This document shows, piece after piece, positions 18,296 through 26,119 of a DNA stretch of 64,000 nt. The DNA is from Mucilaginibacter daejeonensis (GTDB lineage Bacteria > Bacteroidota > Bacteroidia > Sphingobacteriales > Sphingobacteriaceae). The notes beneath the pieces are model-generated. The model saw only the letters and a list, made by a program, of their open reading frames with translations, did not search any database and was not told where the DNA came from. Position 1 is the first letter of the stretch; every line of letters starts with the position of its first letter. The position numbers and the translations under genes are program-made. The DNA is taken from contig NZ_CP086068.1 of NCBI RefSeq assembly GCF_020783335.1, positions 124,001-188,000 of the forward strand, in the 5' to 3' direction.

Positions 18296-18327
18296 AAAAA
18301 GCCCCGAAAGATCTTTCGGGGCTTTTT
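18296..18327. terminator. Perfectly palindromic two-way terminator
   Basis: AAAAAGCCCCGAAAG and CTTTCGGGGCTTTTT are perfect inverted arms around AT. The element serves the phosphoesterase (+) and the NHL-repeat gene (-), whose stops face each other. Confidence 0.92.
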
Positions 18328-18353
18328 CATTATGGGTAAATAAAGGTTCGTTA

Positions 18354-19730
18354 TTACTTGATCACGATCTTACGGATGCGGTTGTTACCCAGATCGGCCA
18401 CGTAGATGTTCTTAGCAGCATCAACGGTGATACCGGTCGGGCTCGAGAAGCGGGAAACCGTCTTGGCACCATCGGCAAAGCCTGAAGTGTTCACGGCGCC
18501 GGCAATAGTGTATAAGGCGTTGTTATCAGCAACGATGCGCATTATGCGGCCGCTTTGATCGGTCAGGTAAATATTGTTCTGTGCATCAATGGCAATGGCC
18601 GATGGCGAATTCAATGCATCGGTGATGTTCGGGTTACCAAAGTAGGCCGATACCACACCAGCAGTAGTGATCTTACGGATCTGGCTGTTGCCCAGGTCGG
18701 TCACAAATAAATTGCCGCTGCCGTCGATAGCGATACCTGTAGGGCGGCTAAAGGTGGCCAGGGTAGTAGCATCACCATTCATATAGCCTACCGCGCCGGT
18801 ACCGGCGTAATTGGTCACCACACCGGCTGGCGTGATCTTGCGTATGCGGTTGTTGTTACGATCGGCCACGTAAACGTTGCCGGTGGCATCAACAGCTAAA
18901 CCTTGTGGCGAGTTAAAGCGGGCCGCGCTCCCGGTACCATTGGATGAACCCGAGGTGCCATCACCGGCCAATATGGTCACCACACCGGCAGGTGTGATCT
19001 TGTATATCGAGTTAACGCCCTGGTCGGCCACGTACAGGTTGCCTAAGGCATCAAGCGCCAAACCTTGCGGGCTGTAGAACTTAGCGGTAGTAGCAGTACC
19101 TGCTTGAAAGCCCAGTTCGCCGGTGCCGGCATAAGTGGTCACCACACCCGCGGCAGTGATCTTGCGGATCAGGTGATTGAACGAGTCGGACACGTACAGG
19201 TTACCGGCCGCATCAGCCACCACGCCCTGCGGCGCATTAAAGGTAGCGTTGATGCCGGTGCCGTTAGCAAAACCTGCCGAGCTGTTACCCGCCAGGGTGC
19301 TGGTGGTCACGGTAGTATCGGCGGTGCCGCTGCTGGTGGTGAAGGTCACCAGTTTGCCGTAACCCACTCCGGCGCTGTTCTGGATGTAAGCGCGCAGGTA
19401 GTATTTAGTATTTGGAGTAAGGCCGGTCAACGCGCTCTTGAAATATAAGGCAGTGCCATCGCTGGTCTTGCTATCGCTGATAGTAGGCGCCTGGTTAGTT
19501 GCGCTCCAGCATACACCGCTGGCATCAATGGTATAAGCGGTACCATAATCGGTGATGTTGCCACCGCTGATGGCCGTGGTGCCGGTAACGCCATACACTA
19601 CCGGCATCGTCTCTGAAGCGGGCGCTACGGTAGGTGTATCGGTCTTTTTATTGCAACCCGCAGCAGCCAAAGCGATCATTGCTCCGGCAAGCAGGTAATT
19701 CCTGATCTGTACAGATGTTTTAGGGATCAT
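18354..19730 (-). CDS. NHL-repeat beta-propeller lipoprotein
   Basis: 458 residues. A lipoprotein signal ends in AAAGC near residue 26. A fibronectin-III-like region (about 40-130, NTKYYLRAYIQNSAGVGYGK) is followed by about six NHL repeats (about 150-458). Each repeat has the pattern FNSPQGLAVDATGNVYVAD then N.RIRKITPAGVV, and together they should close a six-bladed propeller. Such proteins sit on the cell surface or in the periplasm and bind proteins or glycans; no catalytic motif is visible. The repeats are nearly identical at the DNA level, so unequal recombination is possible. It converges on the phosphoesterase gene and is monocistronic. Confidence 0.88.
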   Translation of the reverse strand: MIPKTSVQIRNYLLAGAMIALAAAGCNKKTDTPTVAPASETMPVVYGVTGTTAISGGNITDYGTAYTIDASGVCWSATNQAPTISDSKTSDGTALYFKSALTGLTPNTKYYLRAYIQNSAGVGYGKLVTFTTSSGTADTTVTTSTLAGNSSAGFANGTGINATFNAPQGVVADAAGNLYVSDSFNHLIRKITAAGVVTTYAGTGELGFQAGTATTAKFYSPQGLALDALGNLYVADQGVNSIYKITPAGVVTILAGDGTSGSSNGTGSAARFNSPQGLAVDATGNVYVADRNNNRIRKITPAGVVTNYAGTGAVGYMNGDATTLATFSRPTGIAIDGSGNLFVTDLGNSQIRKITTAGVVSAYFGNPNITDALNSPSAIAIDAQNNIYLTDQSGRIMRIVADNNALYTIAGAVNTSGFADGAKTVSRFSSPTGITVDAAKNIYVADLGNNRIRKIVIK

Positions 19731-20015
19731 AAAAGTTCTATCATCAAGTTCACTTCACTAACACCACTGGTGGTCAAATATCCTTTACGCGGCCAGGGCC
19801 GTTATCGTAACAGGGTATTCGCTTTAAAATGGCGGTTCAAGGGGCTAAATTACTTATAATAAGTACAGCCTGAAATGCCGGGCTGTAATAATCCTGCTAA
19901 TTACGCAACTCTTGAGCGCTGTACAGCAGGGGCAAGTGTTAAATTTTGTTAATGATGCACGATATCCGCCAAAACCACCTCGCGGTTGTGTTGTTGTAGA
20001 ACGGAGGTTTTTACT

Positions 20016-20489
20016 ATGCTACGCCCGATTATATATATACTTGCTTTATCTTTTTGGATGTTGACAGCTAACGCTCAGCAGCACAAGCAGGCCTTGCCGC
20101 ATGGCATGGTATATGGCGGCAAGCCCTCCACCGTTGCGCTCATGCGTGCCGATAGCGTGGAAGAGGCCATGGGCAAAAAGGCCCGTACCTCAGCATCGGT
20201 GGTGGGCACCATATTGGAGGTGACCAAAGAGCAGGGCGGCTGGTTCACGATGGATGCCGGGCAAGGCCGCGTGATCAGGGCACATTTCAAGAACTATAAA
20301 GTAAAACTTCCCAAAGCTTTGAAAGGCCGGGAGGTGATCATGCAGGGCGTAGCCACCAAACAGTTCATTGCCGATGATGCCCAACCCCTTGCCGGCGACA
20401 CCGTGACCGGCAAAAAGCAGCACCAGGTGAAGACCGACCCTAAAAAGCGTATCCTTTTTGAGGTTGCTGGGTTAATGATCAATAAGTAA
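20016..20489 (+). CDS. DUF4920-like secreted small protein
   Basis: 157 residues from the ATG at 20016, which has a clear GGAGG about 9 bases upstream (the in-frame start at 19986 lies before it and is rejected). Signal peptide to about residue 20 (MLRPIIYILALSFWMLTANA). The body reads VVGTILEVTKEQGGWFTMDA and then RAHFKNYKVKLPKALKGREV, the pattern of DUF4920, an OB-fold-like domain. In other members a GCWM motif occupies this point; here it is GGWF, so the cysteine is missing. Function unknown, periplasmic. It converges on the TonB-C gene across a shared terminator. Confidence 0.68.
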   Translation: MLRPIIYILALSFWMLTANAQQHKQALPHGMVYGGKPSTVALMRADSVEEAMGKKARTSASVVGTILEVTKEQGGWFTMDAGQGRVIRAHFKNYKVKLPKALKGREVIMQGVATKQFIADDAQPLAGDTVTGKKQHQVKTDPKKRILFEVAGLMINK

Positions 20490-20533
20490 GATGGAGTAGG
20501 TTAATGTCCTGATCATTTTCTTACATCTATAAA

Positions 20534-20571
20534 AACACAAAGAGCCGCTATCAAAGTGGCTTTTTGTGTTT
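20534..20571. terminator. Two-way terminator between convergent genes
   Basis: AACACAAA and TTTGTGTT flank the inner pair AGCC/GGCT. The hairpin lies between the stops at 20489 (+) and 20570 (-) and overlaps the latter's stop codon. Confidence 0.8.
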
Positions 20572-21301
20572 ATTTAGGCTGGTTGAAGGTCACGACCTGC
20601 ATTACCATGACGGGTACCGGTTTGCCCTTGTAAATGCCGGGTAGCCACATGCCTTCGATCAGTTTTACGCAGCGTATGGCCTCGGCATTTAAGCTCGCCT
20701 CGGCCGGGCGGAGCACCTGGTGGTCTTTCACCTGCCCGTTCTCATCCACTATGTAGCCTATCCACACTTTGCCGCCGATCCCGTTGGCCACTGCGGTGCT
20801 TGGATAGCGCAGCGCATACACGATAGGGCGAAACTTGATCTGCTCACCGGGCACGAATATGGGCGGGCGGTCGAGGTGTACCCACTCTTGCTCACCATTC
20901 ACCATCATTCCCCATAAGGCGGTATCGGCACGGGTAACGTGGTGATATTTCAACTGGCCGGTAGTGTGATCGTAGGTGTTCTCGGGTTGGCCGGTGTGGT
21001 CATAATACGTCCAGATGCCGGTAGGCTTGCCCTGAACGTACATGCCGGTGCCAACCACCTTGCCCAACATATCGTACTCCTGCCAAAGGCTGTCCTTCAG
21101 GTCGTTCTTGTAAAAGCCCTGGGTCATGAGCCGGCCGCTTTGGCTATGCGAGGAGTATAGGCCATGCTTGATCTTCTTATCGGCCTTCAACACCGTGAAC
21201 TCTTCGTTATACCAGCCGTGATCTATAGTGATGCGTTTGGCCTTCTGGCAAAAGGCCGTGGTAACGGCGGCGGTCAGTAATAAGGTGATGAGTATCCTCA
21301 T
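20570..21301 (-). CDS. Secreted MORN-like repeat protein with TonB C-terminal domain
   Basis: 243 residues from the ATG at 21301; the longer reading frame upstream lacks a signal at its start. Signal peptide MRILITLLLTAAVTTAFC. Residues ~40-140 carry MORN/YwqK-like repeats (GRLMTQGFYKNDLKDSLWQEY, KPTGIWTYYDHTGQ). Residues ~165-243 form a TonB C-terminal domain (GGKVWIGYIVDENGQVKDHQ, RPAEASLNAEAIRC). There is no N-terminal membrane anchor of the TonB type, so it is not a complete energy transducer. This combination is common in Bacteroidota, with unknown function. It could bind receptor plugs or peptidoglycan in the periplasm. Confidence 0.78.
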   Translation of the reverse strand: MRILITLLLTAAVTTAFCQKAKRITIDHGWYNEEFTVLKADKKIKHGLYSSHSQSGRLMTQGFYKNDLKDSLWQEYDMLGKVVGTGMYVQGKPTGIWTYYDHTGQPENTYDHTTGQLKYHHVTRADTALWGMMVNGEQEWVHLDRPPIFVPGEQIKFRPIVYALRYPSTAVANGIGGKVWIGYIVDENGQVKDHQVLRPAEASLNAEAIRCVKLIEGMWLPGIYKGKPVPVMVMQVVTFNQPK

Positions 21302-21494
21302 GGTATAGGTGTGCTTTGAAAGTACAAGATAGTGAATGTGCGCCAATAGCGGTTGCCGAATGATGCCCTTATCCACCTTATAACCGAAAATTTGACAGCC
21401 GAACCGAAATTTTGACAAACTGCGCAAAGCTGATGAACGGTGTGAACTGAAAATTTTTCAGTATCTCGTTAGTGCTCATACCGGCTGCGCCATT

Positions 21495-21510
21495 TGGCAC
21501 ACAGGTTGTT
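21495..21510 (+). promoter_or_regulatory. Sigma-54-like promoter candidate before hsp20
   Basis: TGGCAC-acagg-TTGTT resembles the -24/-12 element TGGCAC-N5-TTGC, with GT in place of GC at -12. It lies about 89 bases before the hsp20 ATG. A palindrome CTGAAAATTTTTCAG is about 30 bases further upstream and the pair CCGAAAATTTGACA/CCGAAATTTTGACA lies before that. Confidence 0.35.
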
Positions 21511-21598
21511 CATCATAAGGCAGATACGTTCTTTTTAAGTTTAATTATAACCATTGTTCAATTCATTTTTAAACGACCTTTAGAAAGGAAAACAAGCT

Positions 21599-22039
21599 AT
21601 GACCTTAGTTAAATTTGATCGTGAGAAAAAGAACAACGCATTATGGCCAGGCTTTAATGACGTGTTCGAACCGTTCCTGAACGATTCATTTTTTACCGAC
21701 CGTATGGTGAGCCGGGTGCCCGCCGCCAACATCAGCGAAACGCCCGACAATTTCCACATCGAGCTGGCCGCACCGGGCCTCAAAAAGGAGGACTTTAAGC
21801 TCAACCTCGACCGCAATGTGCTCAGCATAACCGTTGAGCAGCGCACCGAGAACAACGACCAGCACAAGAACTACAGCAAGCGCGAGTACGCATACAACTC
21901 GTTCGTGAGGTCGTTCACACTGCCCGAAAGTGCCGATGACAGCGCCATTGACGCCCAGTACACCGATGGCATACTGCTGATCAACATTCCTAAAAAAGAA
22001 AATGCCCGCTCGGTAAGCAGGCAGATAGAAATTAAATAA
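21599..22039 (+). CDS. Hsp20/alpha-crystallin small heat-shock protein
   Basis: 146 residues, the usual size. Small heat-shock proteins hold unfolding proteins in the cytoplasm until chaperones refold them. The alpha-crystallin domain spans about 40-135: SETPDNFHIELAAPGLKKED, LSITVEQRTEN, FVRSFTLPESAD and DGILLINIPKKE. The C-terminal RQIEIK includes the short I-x-I motif that docks between dimers. A 297-base leader region upstream contains a possible sigma-54 promoter, consistent with stress control. The last 14 codons and part of the 3' flank are repeated, in decayed form, at 24898-24960. Confidence 0.94.
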   Translation: MTLVKFDREKKNNALWPGFNDVFEPFLNDSFFTDRMVSRVPAANISETPDNFHIELAAPGLKKEDFKLNLDRNVLSITVEQRTENNDQHKNYSKREYAYNSFVRSFTLPESADDSAIDAQYTDGILLINIPKKENARSVSRQIEIK

Positions 22040-22061
22040 GTGTCCTCCAAACTCATGGATG
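21998..22061 (+). repeat. Left copy of the hsp20-tail direct repeat
   Basis: This stretch covers the last codons of hsp20 and the first bases of its 3' flank. It aligns with 24898-24960 in the same orientation at roughly three bases in four, including the shared blocks ATGCCCGCT, GGTAAGC, GGCAGAT and ATGGATG. Confidence 0.6.
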
Positions 22062-22071
22062 TACATCCGGA

Positions 22072-22102
22072 AAGGGCTGCCGTAAGGCGGCCCTTTTTTG
22101 TT
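22072..22102 (+). terminator. hsp20 terminator
   Basis: AAGGGCTGCC, loop GTAA, GGCGGCCCTT with one mismatch, followed by TTTTTT. Confidence 0.85.
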
Positions 22103-22162
22103 TTGCTGATCGGTGCCGATCCGCAGTGAAGGAATTAGTGATCTAACTCGGGCAATACCAGA

Positions 22163-23377
22163 TCAGCGGCGATCGTCGTTAAATGAGGTTAGCTTTAATA
22201 TGCCTAATTGATGGTCTTGAAACTCACGCTCTCTTTTGGCCCGCTTCCGGCGCGATCTGTTCTTTAACAGTAGCGTGGGTACCTGGAGGGTAGCGATCAG
22301 CGGCAACACCACCCACAAAATGATCACACGTAACCACCACCAGGTGCCACCTATTGGGCTTAATATCGGGTTGTTGTGCTCGCTCAGGTTAGTGTGCCCG
22401 TCAGGAAGGAAGAACCTATAAAAGTAAAGCGCTACACTGATCAGGAAACCGACCCCCACGAACTTGGGGAACAGGTTCATTTGCTTTATCGAAAAGACCT
22501 GGGCATCTTGTACCGTTTCTCCAAAAATATCTCCCGTGGCACCATCCATGCAAATGTTGTACTCTGTTGAACCCACACCATCTTCATAATGATAAACGGC
22601 CTTAGTGGTATAAAAGGGTAGGTAGGCTTTGGATACCGGGTCGAGGTCATAAGTGATGTCCATAGTGTAAAGCAGACCCGGGTGCTGGTCGGTCAGGCTT
22701 TTGTGTATAGCCGCCCGCACCATTTGCTGGCCATGTTTTTCCCAGGCCTTGCCTACACTCAGGCCCATATCCGTTCTCATGCCCTCTTCCACGATCTCTT
22801 TGATAGCGGGCTGCATTTTACGGGCACGAATATCAAAATTGGCTAAAGCTCTCCAGATAGGGTGCAGCGGAGCTTCTTCGGCCTCATCGATAGTGTTCTG
22901 GATGATGGCCCATAGTTTATTGTTGTAGGTGTTGTACCTCTCGTTACCCAAGGCAACAACCTGAAAAGTGTTTTGAAGCGTGCCGCTTTTGACCGCCTCG
23001 CGTTTGGGGGCAAGCTTCAATAGCTTCCTCAAAGCGTTATCGTTCTCTTTAAAAGCGGTCCACTCGCACGAGTATTTGCCTTTAAAGATGTATACAGGTA
23101 CAAAGGTGTCCTCGATACCGTAAAACTCTGACCGTGATAGTATATCCCCCGGGTTATCCCGCTGGTCAACTATCCACTTTAAGACATTTTTTTTGAACTG
23201 ATCTTTGCTTATCGTAAAAGGGGTGAAAGCGGCATCATCCAGTATCGACACTCCTCCCTTATCATTGCTGGCCTTGGTTTTAAAGCTGCTACCGCAGTAT
23301 GCGCATTCATTGGCCAGCACATTCGCATTGTAAGTAAGGGCCCCTCCGCAGTTGGGGCACGTTGCATTATCAGGCAT
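22163..23377 (-). CDS. Zinc-ribbon membrane protein (YdjG-like)
   Basis: 404 residues from the ATG at 23377, which is one base past the stop of the TPR gene (TGA at 23379-23381). A TFIIB-like zinc ribbon opens the protein: C7-P-N-C10 and C25-A-Y-C28. A long soluble domain follows (about 50-290, with WIVDQRDNPGDILSRSEFYG and the globular region VFKEND). Two hydrophobic segments near the C-terminus (FVGVGFLISVALYFYRFF and WWWLRVIILWVVLPLIATL) anchor it in the membrane, ending in a very basic tail. It resembles B. subtilis YdjG by architecture; that comparison is from memory. Last gene of a three-gene operon. Confidence 0.7.
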   Translation of the reverse strand: MPDNATCPNCGGALTYNANVLANECAYCGSSFKTKASNDKGGVSILDDAAFTPFTISKDQFKKNVLKWIVDQRDNPGDILSRSEFYGIEDTFVPVYIFKGKYSCEWTAFKENDNALRKLLKLAPKREAVKSGTLQNTFQVVALGNERYNTYNNKLWAIIQNTIDEAEEAPLHPIWRALANFDIRARKMQPAIKEIVEEGMRTDMGLSVGKAWEKHGQQMVRAAIHKSLTDQHPGLLYTMDITYDLDPVSKAYLPFYTTKAVYHYEDGVGSTEYNICMDGATGDIFGETVQDAQVFSIKQMNLFPKFVGVGFLISVALYFYRFFLPDGHTNLSEHNNPILSPIGGTWWWLRVIILWVVLPLIATLQVPTLLLKNRSRRKRAKREREFQDHQLGILKLTSFNDDRR

Positions 23378-23378
23378 T

Positions 23379-23834
23379 TCAGATATCGAATTGTTTAACG
23401 CTATCGAGCGCATTAAGGCCCAACTGCAAATAAGTGATCTTTTGGCCAAGCGCTGTTAGCTCGTACGAGTCCTCATAGGCGGCCAGCTTTTCGATCTGCG
23501 CTTTGGCCTGCTCGGGGTTGGCCAGGCCCAGGTAGCAATTCAGTATGGCATAGTAGCACTTAGCTGCCGTTTTGCCGAACGAGTGCCCGCCCTCATAGCT
23601 CCAGATATCGGCATCGGGATAATTTTTGATGGCCAGTTCGAAAAGAGCTATCGCACGCTCGAACAGATCCAGGTTAAAGTAGCACATACCGGCGTTGAAC
23701 AACGCATCATCGGCCAGATCACTGCTGGGGCTGTGTTCATAAATGTGCAAGAACTTGCTTGCGGCTTCTACATAGAAGTTACCGTTAGCCAATACCAACG
23801 CTTCTATGAACAACTCTTGTATGTTGATATCCAT
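23379..23834 (-). CDS. Small tetratricopeptide-repeat protein of the SPFH operon
   Basis: 151 residues, no signal peptide. Three to four TPR-like helix pairs are visible (NFYVEAASKFLHIYEHSPSS, DDALFNAGMCYFNLDLFERA, KTAAKCYYAILNCYLGLANP), so it is a helical protein-binding adaptor in the cytoplasm. Its ATG overlaps the TAA of the SPFH gene by one base and its stop is one base before the zinc-ribbon start, which implies translational coupling. By position it probably links the SPFH oligomer to the membrane zinc-ribbon protein; this is inference. Confidence 0.78.
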   Translation of the reverse strand: MDINIQELFIEALVLANGNFYVEAASKFLHIYEHSPSSDLADDALFNAGMCYFNLDLFERAIALFELAIKNYPDADIWSYEGGHSFGKTAAKCYYAILNCYLGLANPEQAKAQIEKLAAYEDSYELTALGQKITYLQLGLNALDSVKQFDI

Positions 23835-24832
23835 TATATAAGTTCGAGCAACTTTATCTTTTTCTGTTCAAATTCTGTTTGGGTAAGTATGCCCAGGTCA
23901 AGCAAACTCTTTAACTCTTTAAGTTTTTCAATTGGCGATGCAGTTTGCTGCCCGGTTACCGCAGCCGGGTTTGGGGTAACGGCGGCTGCCATGGTCTGCT
24001 GTACTATTTGAGGCATCATAAAACCCATGCCCAGGCCCATACCTGCTCCCATGGTTTGCCCTCCCGTTCCCTCGTTAAGCGCAACGTTCTCGATGGACAT
24101 GGCCATTTTATATTTCATGAACTCGTCCATATTGCCGATGGCGGACATGCGTGAACGCTCATCGACCATTTTTTGCACCTCCTCGGGTACCGATACGGAG
24201 TTCACATAAAAGTCGTGAAGGGTGAGGCCGATGTTCAACAGGTCGTTCCGGATGGCCTCGCCAACGGCGGCAGATATCTGATCCAATGAGGATGGCATAT
24301 CCAGCACCGTTTTAAAAGTGTTGCCCAGTACCGTGCTTAGTTTGGATACGATGATGTTGCGAAGGTAACCGGCAATGTCCTCATCGCGGTAGAGGCCGAT
24401 CGTACCCACGATCTGGTTCACAAAAGTGCGGGCATCAGCGATCTGGATCGAAAATATCCCGAAAGAGCGCACCCTCACCATCTTCAGATCGGTGTCTCTA
24501 AACAGGATAGGCTCCTGCGTGCCCCACTTTAAATTGGTGAACAGTTTTTTGCTGACGAAGTATACCTCGGCCCTAAAAGGGGAATCAGGACCGTAACCAA
24601 AGCTGGTGACCCATTTACCGATCAGCGGTATGTTCATGGTCTCCAGCATGTACCGGCCAGCCTTAAAGATCTCGACAATGTGGCCGTCCTTAAAAAAAAC
24701 AGCCTCCTGCGATTCGCGTACGGTAAGCTGGGCGCCCCATTTGATCTCGGCCGGGCCGGCATCTGGTACTCGTTTTACCATTACACTTCCCGAGTTATCC
24801 AAAAACTCGAGTACTTCCATGATCGCCGGCAT
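23834..24832 (-). CDS. SPFH/Band-7 protein with C-terminal SHOCT domain (YdjI/virion-core-like)
   Basis: 332 residues from the ATG at 24832; the ATG at 24820 is an alternative and the TTG at 24862 less likely. The main domain (about 10-230) matches the Band_7_1 family once annotated as virion core protein: MEVLEFLDNSGSVMVKRVPD, VFFKDGHIVEIFKAGRYML and LTLHDFYVNSVSVPEEVQKM. A Gly/Met-rich linker (about 255-280) leads to a SHOCT domain (about 300-332, LKSLLDLGILTQTEFEQKK). SPFH proteins form rings at membranes. First gene of the operon with the TPR and zinc-ribbon genes; no PspA gene is adjacent. Confidence 0.85.
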   Translation of the reverse strand: MPAIMEVLEFLDNSGSVMVKRVPDAGPAEIKWGAQLTVRESQEAVFFKDGHIVEIFKAGRYMLETMNIPLIGKWVTSFGYGPDSPFRAEVYFVSKKLFTNLKWGTQEPILFRDTDLKMVRVRSFGIFSIQIADARTFVNQIVGTIGLYRDEDIAGYLRNIIVSKLSTVLGNTFKTVLDMPSSLDQISAAVGEAIRNDLLNIGLTLHDFYVNSVSVPEEVQKMVDERSRMSAIGNMDEFMKYKMAMSIENVALNEGTGGQTMGAGMGLGMGFMMPQIVQQTMAAAVTPNPAAVTGQQTASPIEKLKELKSLLDLGILTQTEFEQKKIKLLELI

Positions 24833-24848
24833 ATTGTGATATTTATGG

Positions 24849-24873
24849 AAGCTAATAAACAAAAAATTAGCTT
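24849..24873 (-). promoter_or_regulatory. Inverted repeat upstream of the SPFH operon
   Basis: AAGCTAAT and ATTAGCTT are perfect 8-base arms separated by 9 bases, starting 17 bases before the SPFH ATG. The place suits an operator or a leader hairpin. Confidence 0.4.
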
Positions 24874-24897
24874 AATAATAGAAATGGCCATGAAATA

Positions 24898-24960
24898 GAA
24901 ATGCCCGCTGGGTAAGCGGGCAGATGGCGATCAAATATGTGTGATTCAATTTATGGATGA
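24898..24960 (+). repeat. Right copy of the hsp20-tail direct repeat (decayed hsp20 3' end)
   Basis: With one base deleted, codons read ARWVSGQMAIK, against ARSVSRQIEIK at the end of hsp20. The match continues past the stop codon to ATGGATG. The GCCCGCT/AGCGGGC part can also form a hairpin. It lies just upstream of the SPFH operon promoter region. Confidence 0.55.
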
Positions 24961-25120
24961 ACTTAAGTGTTATTAGAACTCCCGCAATACAATAGAAGAT
25001 GAAAGAAAAGAAATGCAATTTGTTCAACTGATATACAATTAGTTGTAGACTTGAGATGATTGGGAAAAATTGCGTTTCAATATAATTCTTGCAGTTAATT
25101 CGCTAGTTTCACATTACTCT

Positions 25121-25948
25121 ATGAACATACTTAATTCTCCTAGGTTACGCGAACGTCGTCAAGGACTTGATTTATTTAACGAAATTATAAAAGATAAAAG
25201 TAAAAGCCTTCTCATTCATTATTCATGTGAATCTTTTATCACAAGTCACGGTAATACACCAAGAGTGACATCGATTTGTATCAAGAGCTTAAGTACTGGC
25301 CAAACAATCTCTTTTTCAATCCATTTACAAGCACAATTTGAAGGATTGGATTTCAAGAACTTAAGCGACAGTGAATATGATAGAGTTGAATTGTCAATGT
25401 TATCCGAGTTTTCCAAATACGTTAAAACACATACAAATTATAAATGGATTCATTGGAACATGAGGGACTCAAATTATGGATTTGAAGCTATTAATAACAG
25501 AATTAGAATCCTTCACGGTGAAATTTTTGATATAGGAGACGATAGGAAATATGACTTTCCTAGAATACTAGGATTACTATATACTTACGATTATGAAAAA
25601 AACCGCCCCAAAGGGCGTCTCTTAAATTTAGCGGAAAGAAACTCCTTTGGAACCATAAATGCGCTGACAGGCGCCGAAGAAGCAACTGCGTTTGATAATA
25701 AGGAGTATCTTAAATTACATATGTCTACATTAAAGAAGGTAGATGTGATTGAAAGTATCGTTCATGCAACGGAAATGGGCCATTTGAAGGTCAATTCATC
25801 GAAGAAATTTATATATGGTCTTACGTTCGCCGGCTTCTTCGCTTTAGTTAAAGAGACCCCTTGGCTACTTGTGATTTTTACAATAATCGGTTACCTACTG
25901 AATATTATTGTAGAGCCCATCGTAAAGGCAGCTTTTCATATAGATTAG
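25121..25948 (+). CDS. AT-rich orphan protein, possibly DnaQ/RNase H-like with C-terminal membrane segments
   Basis: 275 residues from the ATG at 25121. A TTG at 25070 is in frame but less likely. I do not recognise the family with certainty. Residues ~25-150 look alpha/beta, with LLIHYSCESF, TSICIKSLSTGQTISFSIH and, after a helix, KWIHWNMRDSNYGFEAINNR. Strand-hairpin-helix order plus an H-x-N-x-x-D-like motif recalls DEDD exonucleases, but the first catalytic DxE would be degenerate. Two hydrophobic stretches close the protein (YGLTFAGFFALVKE, WLLVIFTIIGYLLNIIVEP). It is far more AT-rich than its neighbours, which suggests horizontal acquisition. A soluble domain plus C-terminal membrane helices is also a plan of defence effectors, but nothing here proves that. 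Confidence 0.6.
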   Translation: MNILNSPRLRERRQGLDLFNEIIKDKSKSLLIHYSCESFITSHGNTPRVTSICIKSLSTGQTISFSIHLQAQFEGLDFKNLSDSEYDRVELSMLSEFSKYVKTHTNYKWIHWNMRDSNYGFEAINNRIRILHGEIFDIGDDRKYDFPRILGLLYTYDYEKNRPKGRLLNLAERNSFGTINALTGAEEATAFDNKEYLKLHMSTLKKVDVIESIVHATEMGHLKVNSSKKFIYGLTFAGFFALVKETPWLLVIFTIIGYLLNIIVEPIVKAAFHID

Positions 25949-25969
25949 TCGGGAGGCCTAACTTACTTT

Positions 25970-26013
25970 AAATAGAAAAACCGCCCTGTTCCCAAGGCGG
26001 CTTTTCTATTTGT
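25970..26013. terminator. Two-way terminator between the orphan gene and ffh
   Basis: AAATAGAAAA.CCGCC and GGCGG.TTTTCTATTT form a long stem around CTGTTCCCAA. It is placed between convergent stops at 25948 and 26120. Confidence 0.85.
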
Positions 26014-26119
26014 ATCTCGTTCACTTTGCAGGTGGGATGTTGAAACCAGTTCAACATGACCATGTAAGTGAATAAGTATCGGTGGTCCTCTGTTCTCAGC
26101 CCTCGGGCCTCGAAACAGA

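Noticed and set aside
18354..19730. CRISPR-like periodicity in the NHL-repeat gene
   Set aside because: The repeats are coding, in frame, and correspond to propeller blades; there are no spacers of constant length.
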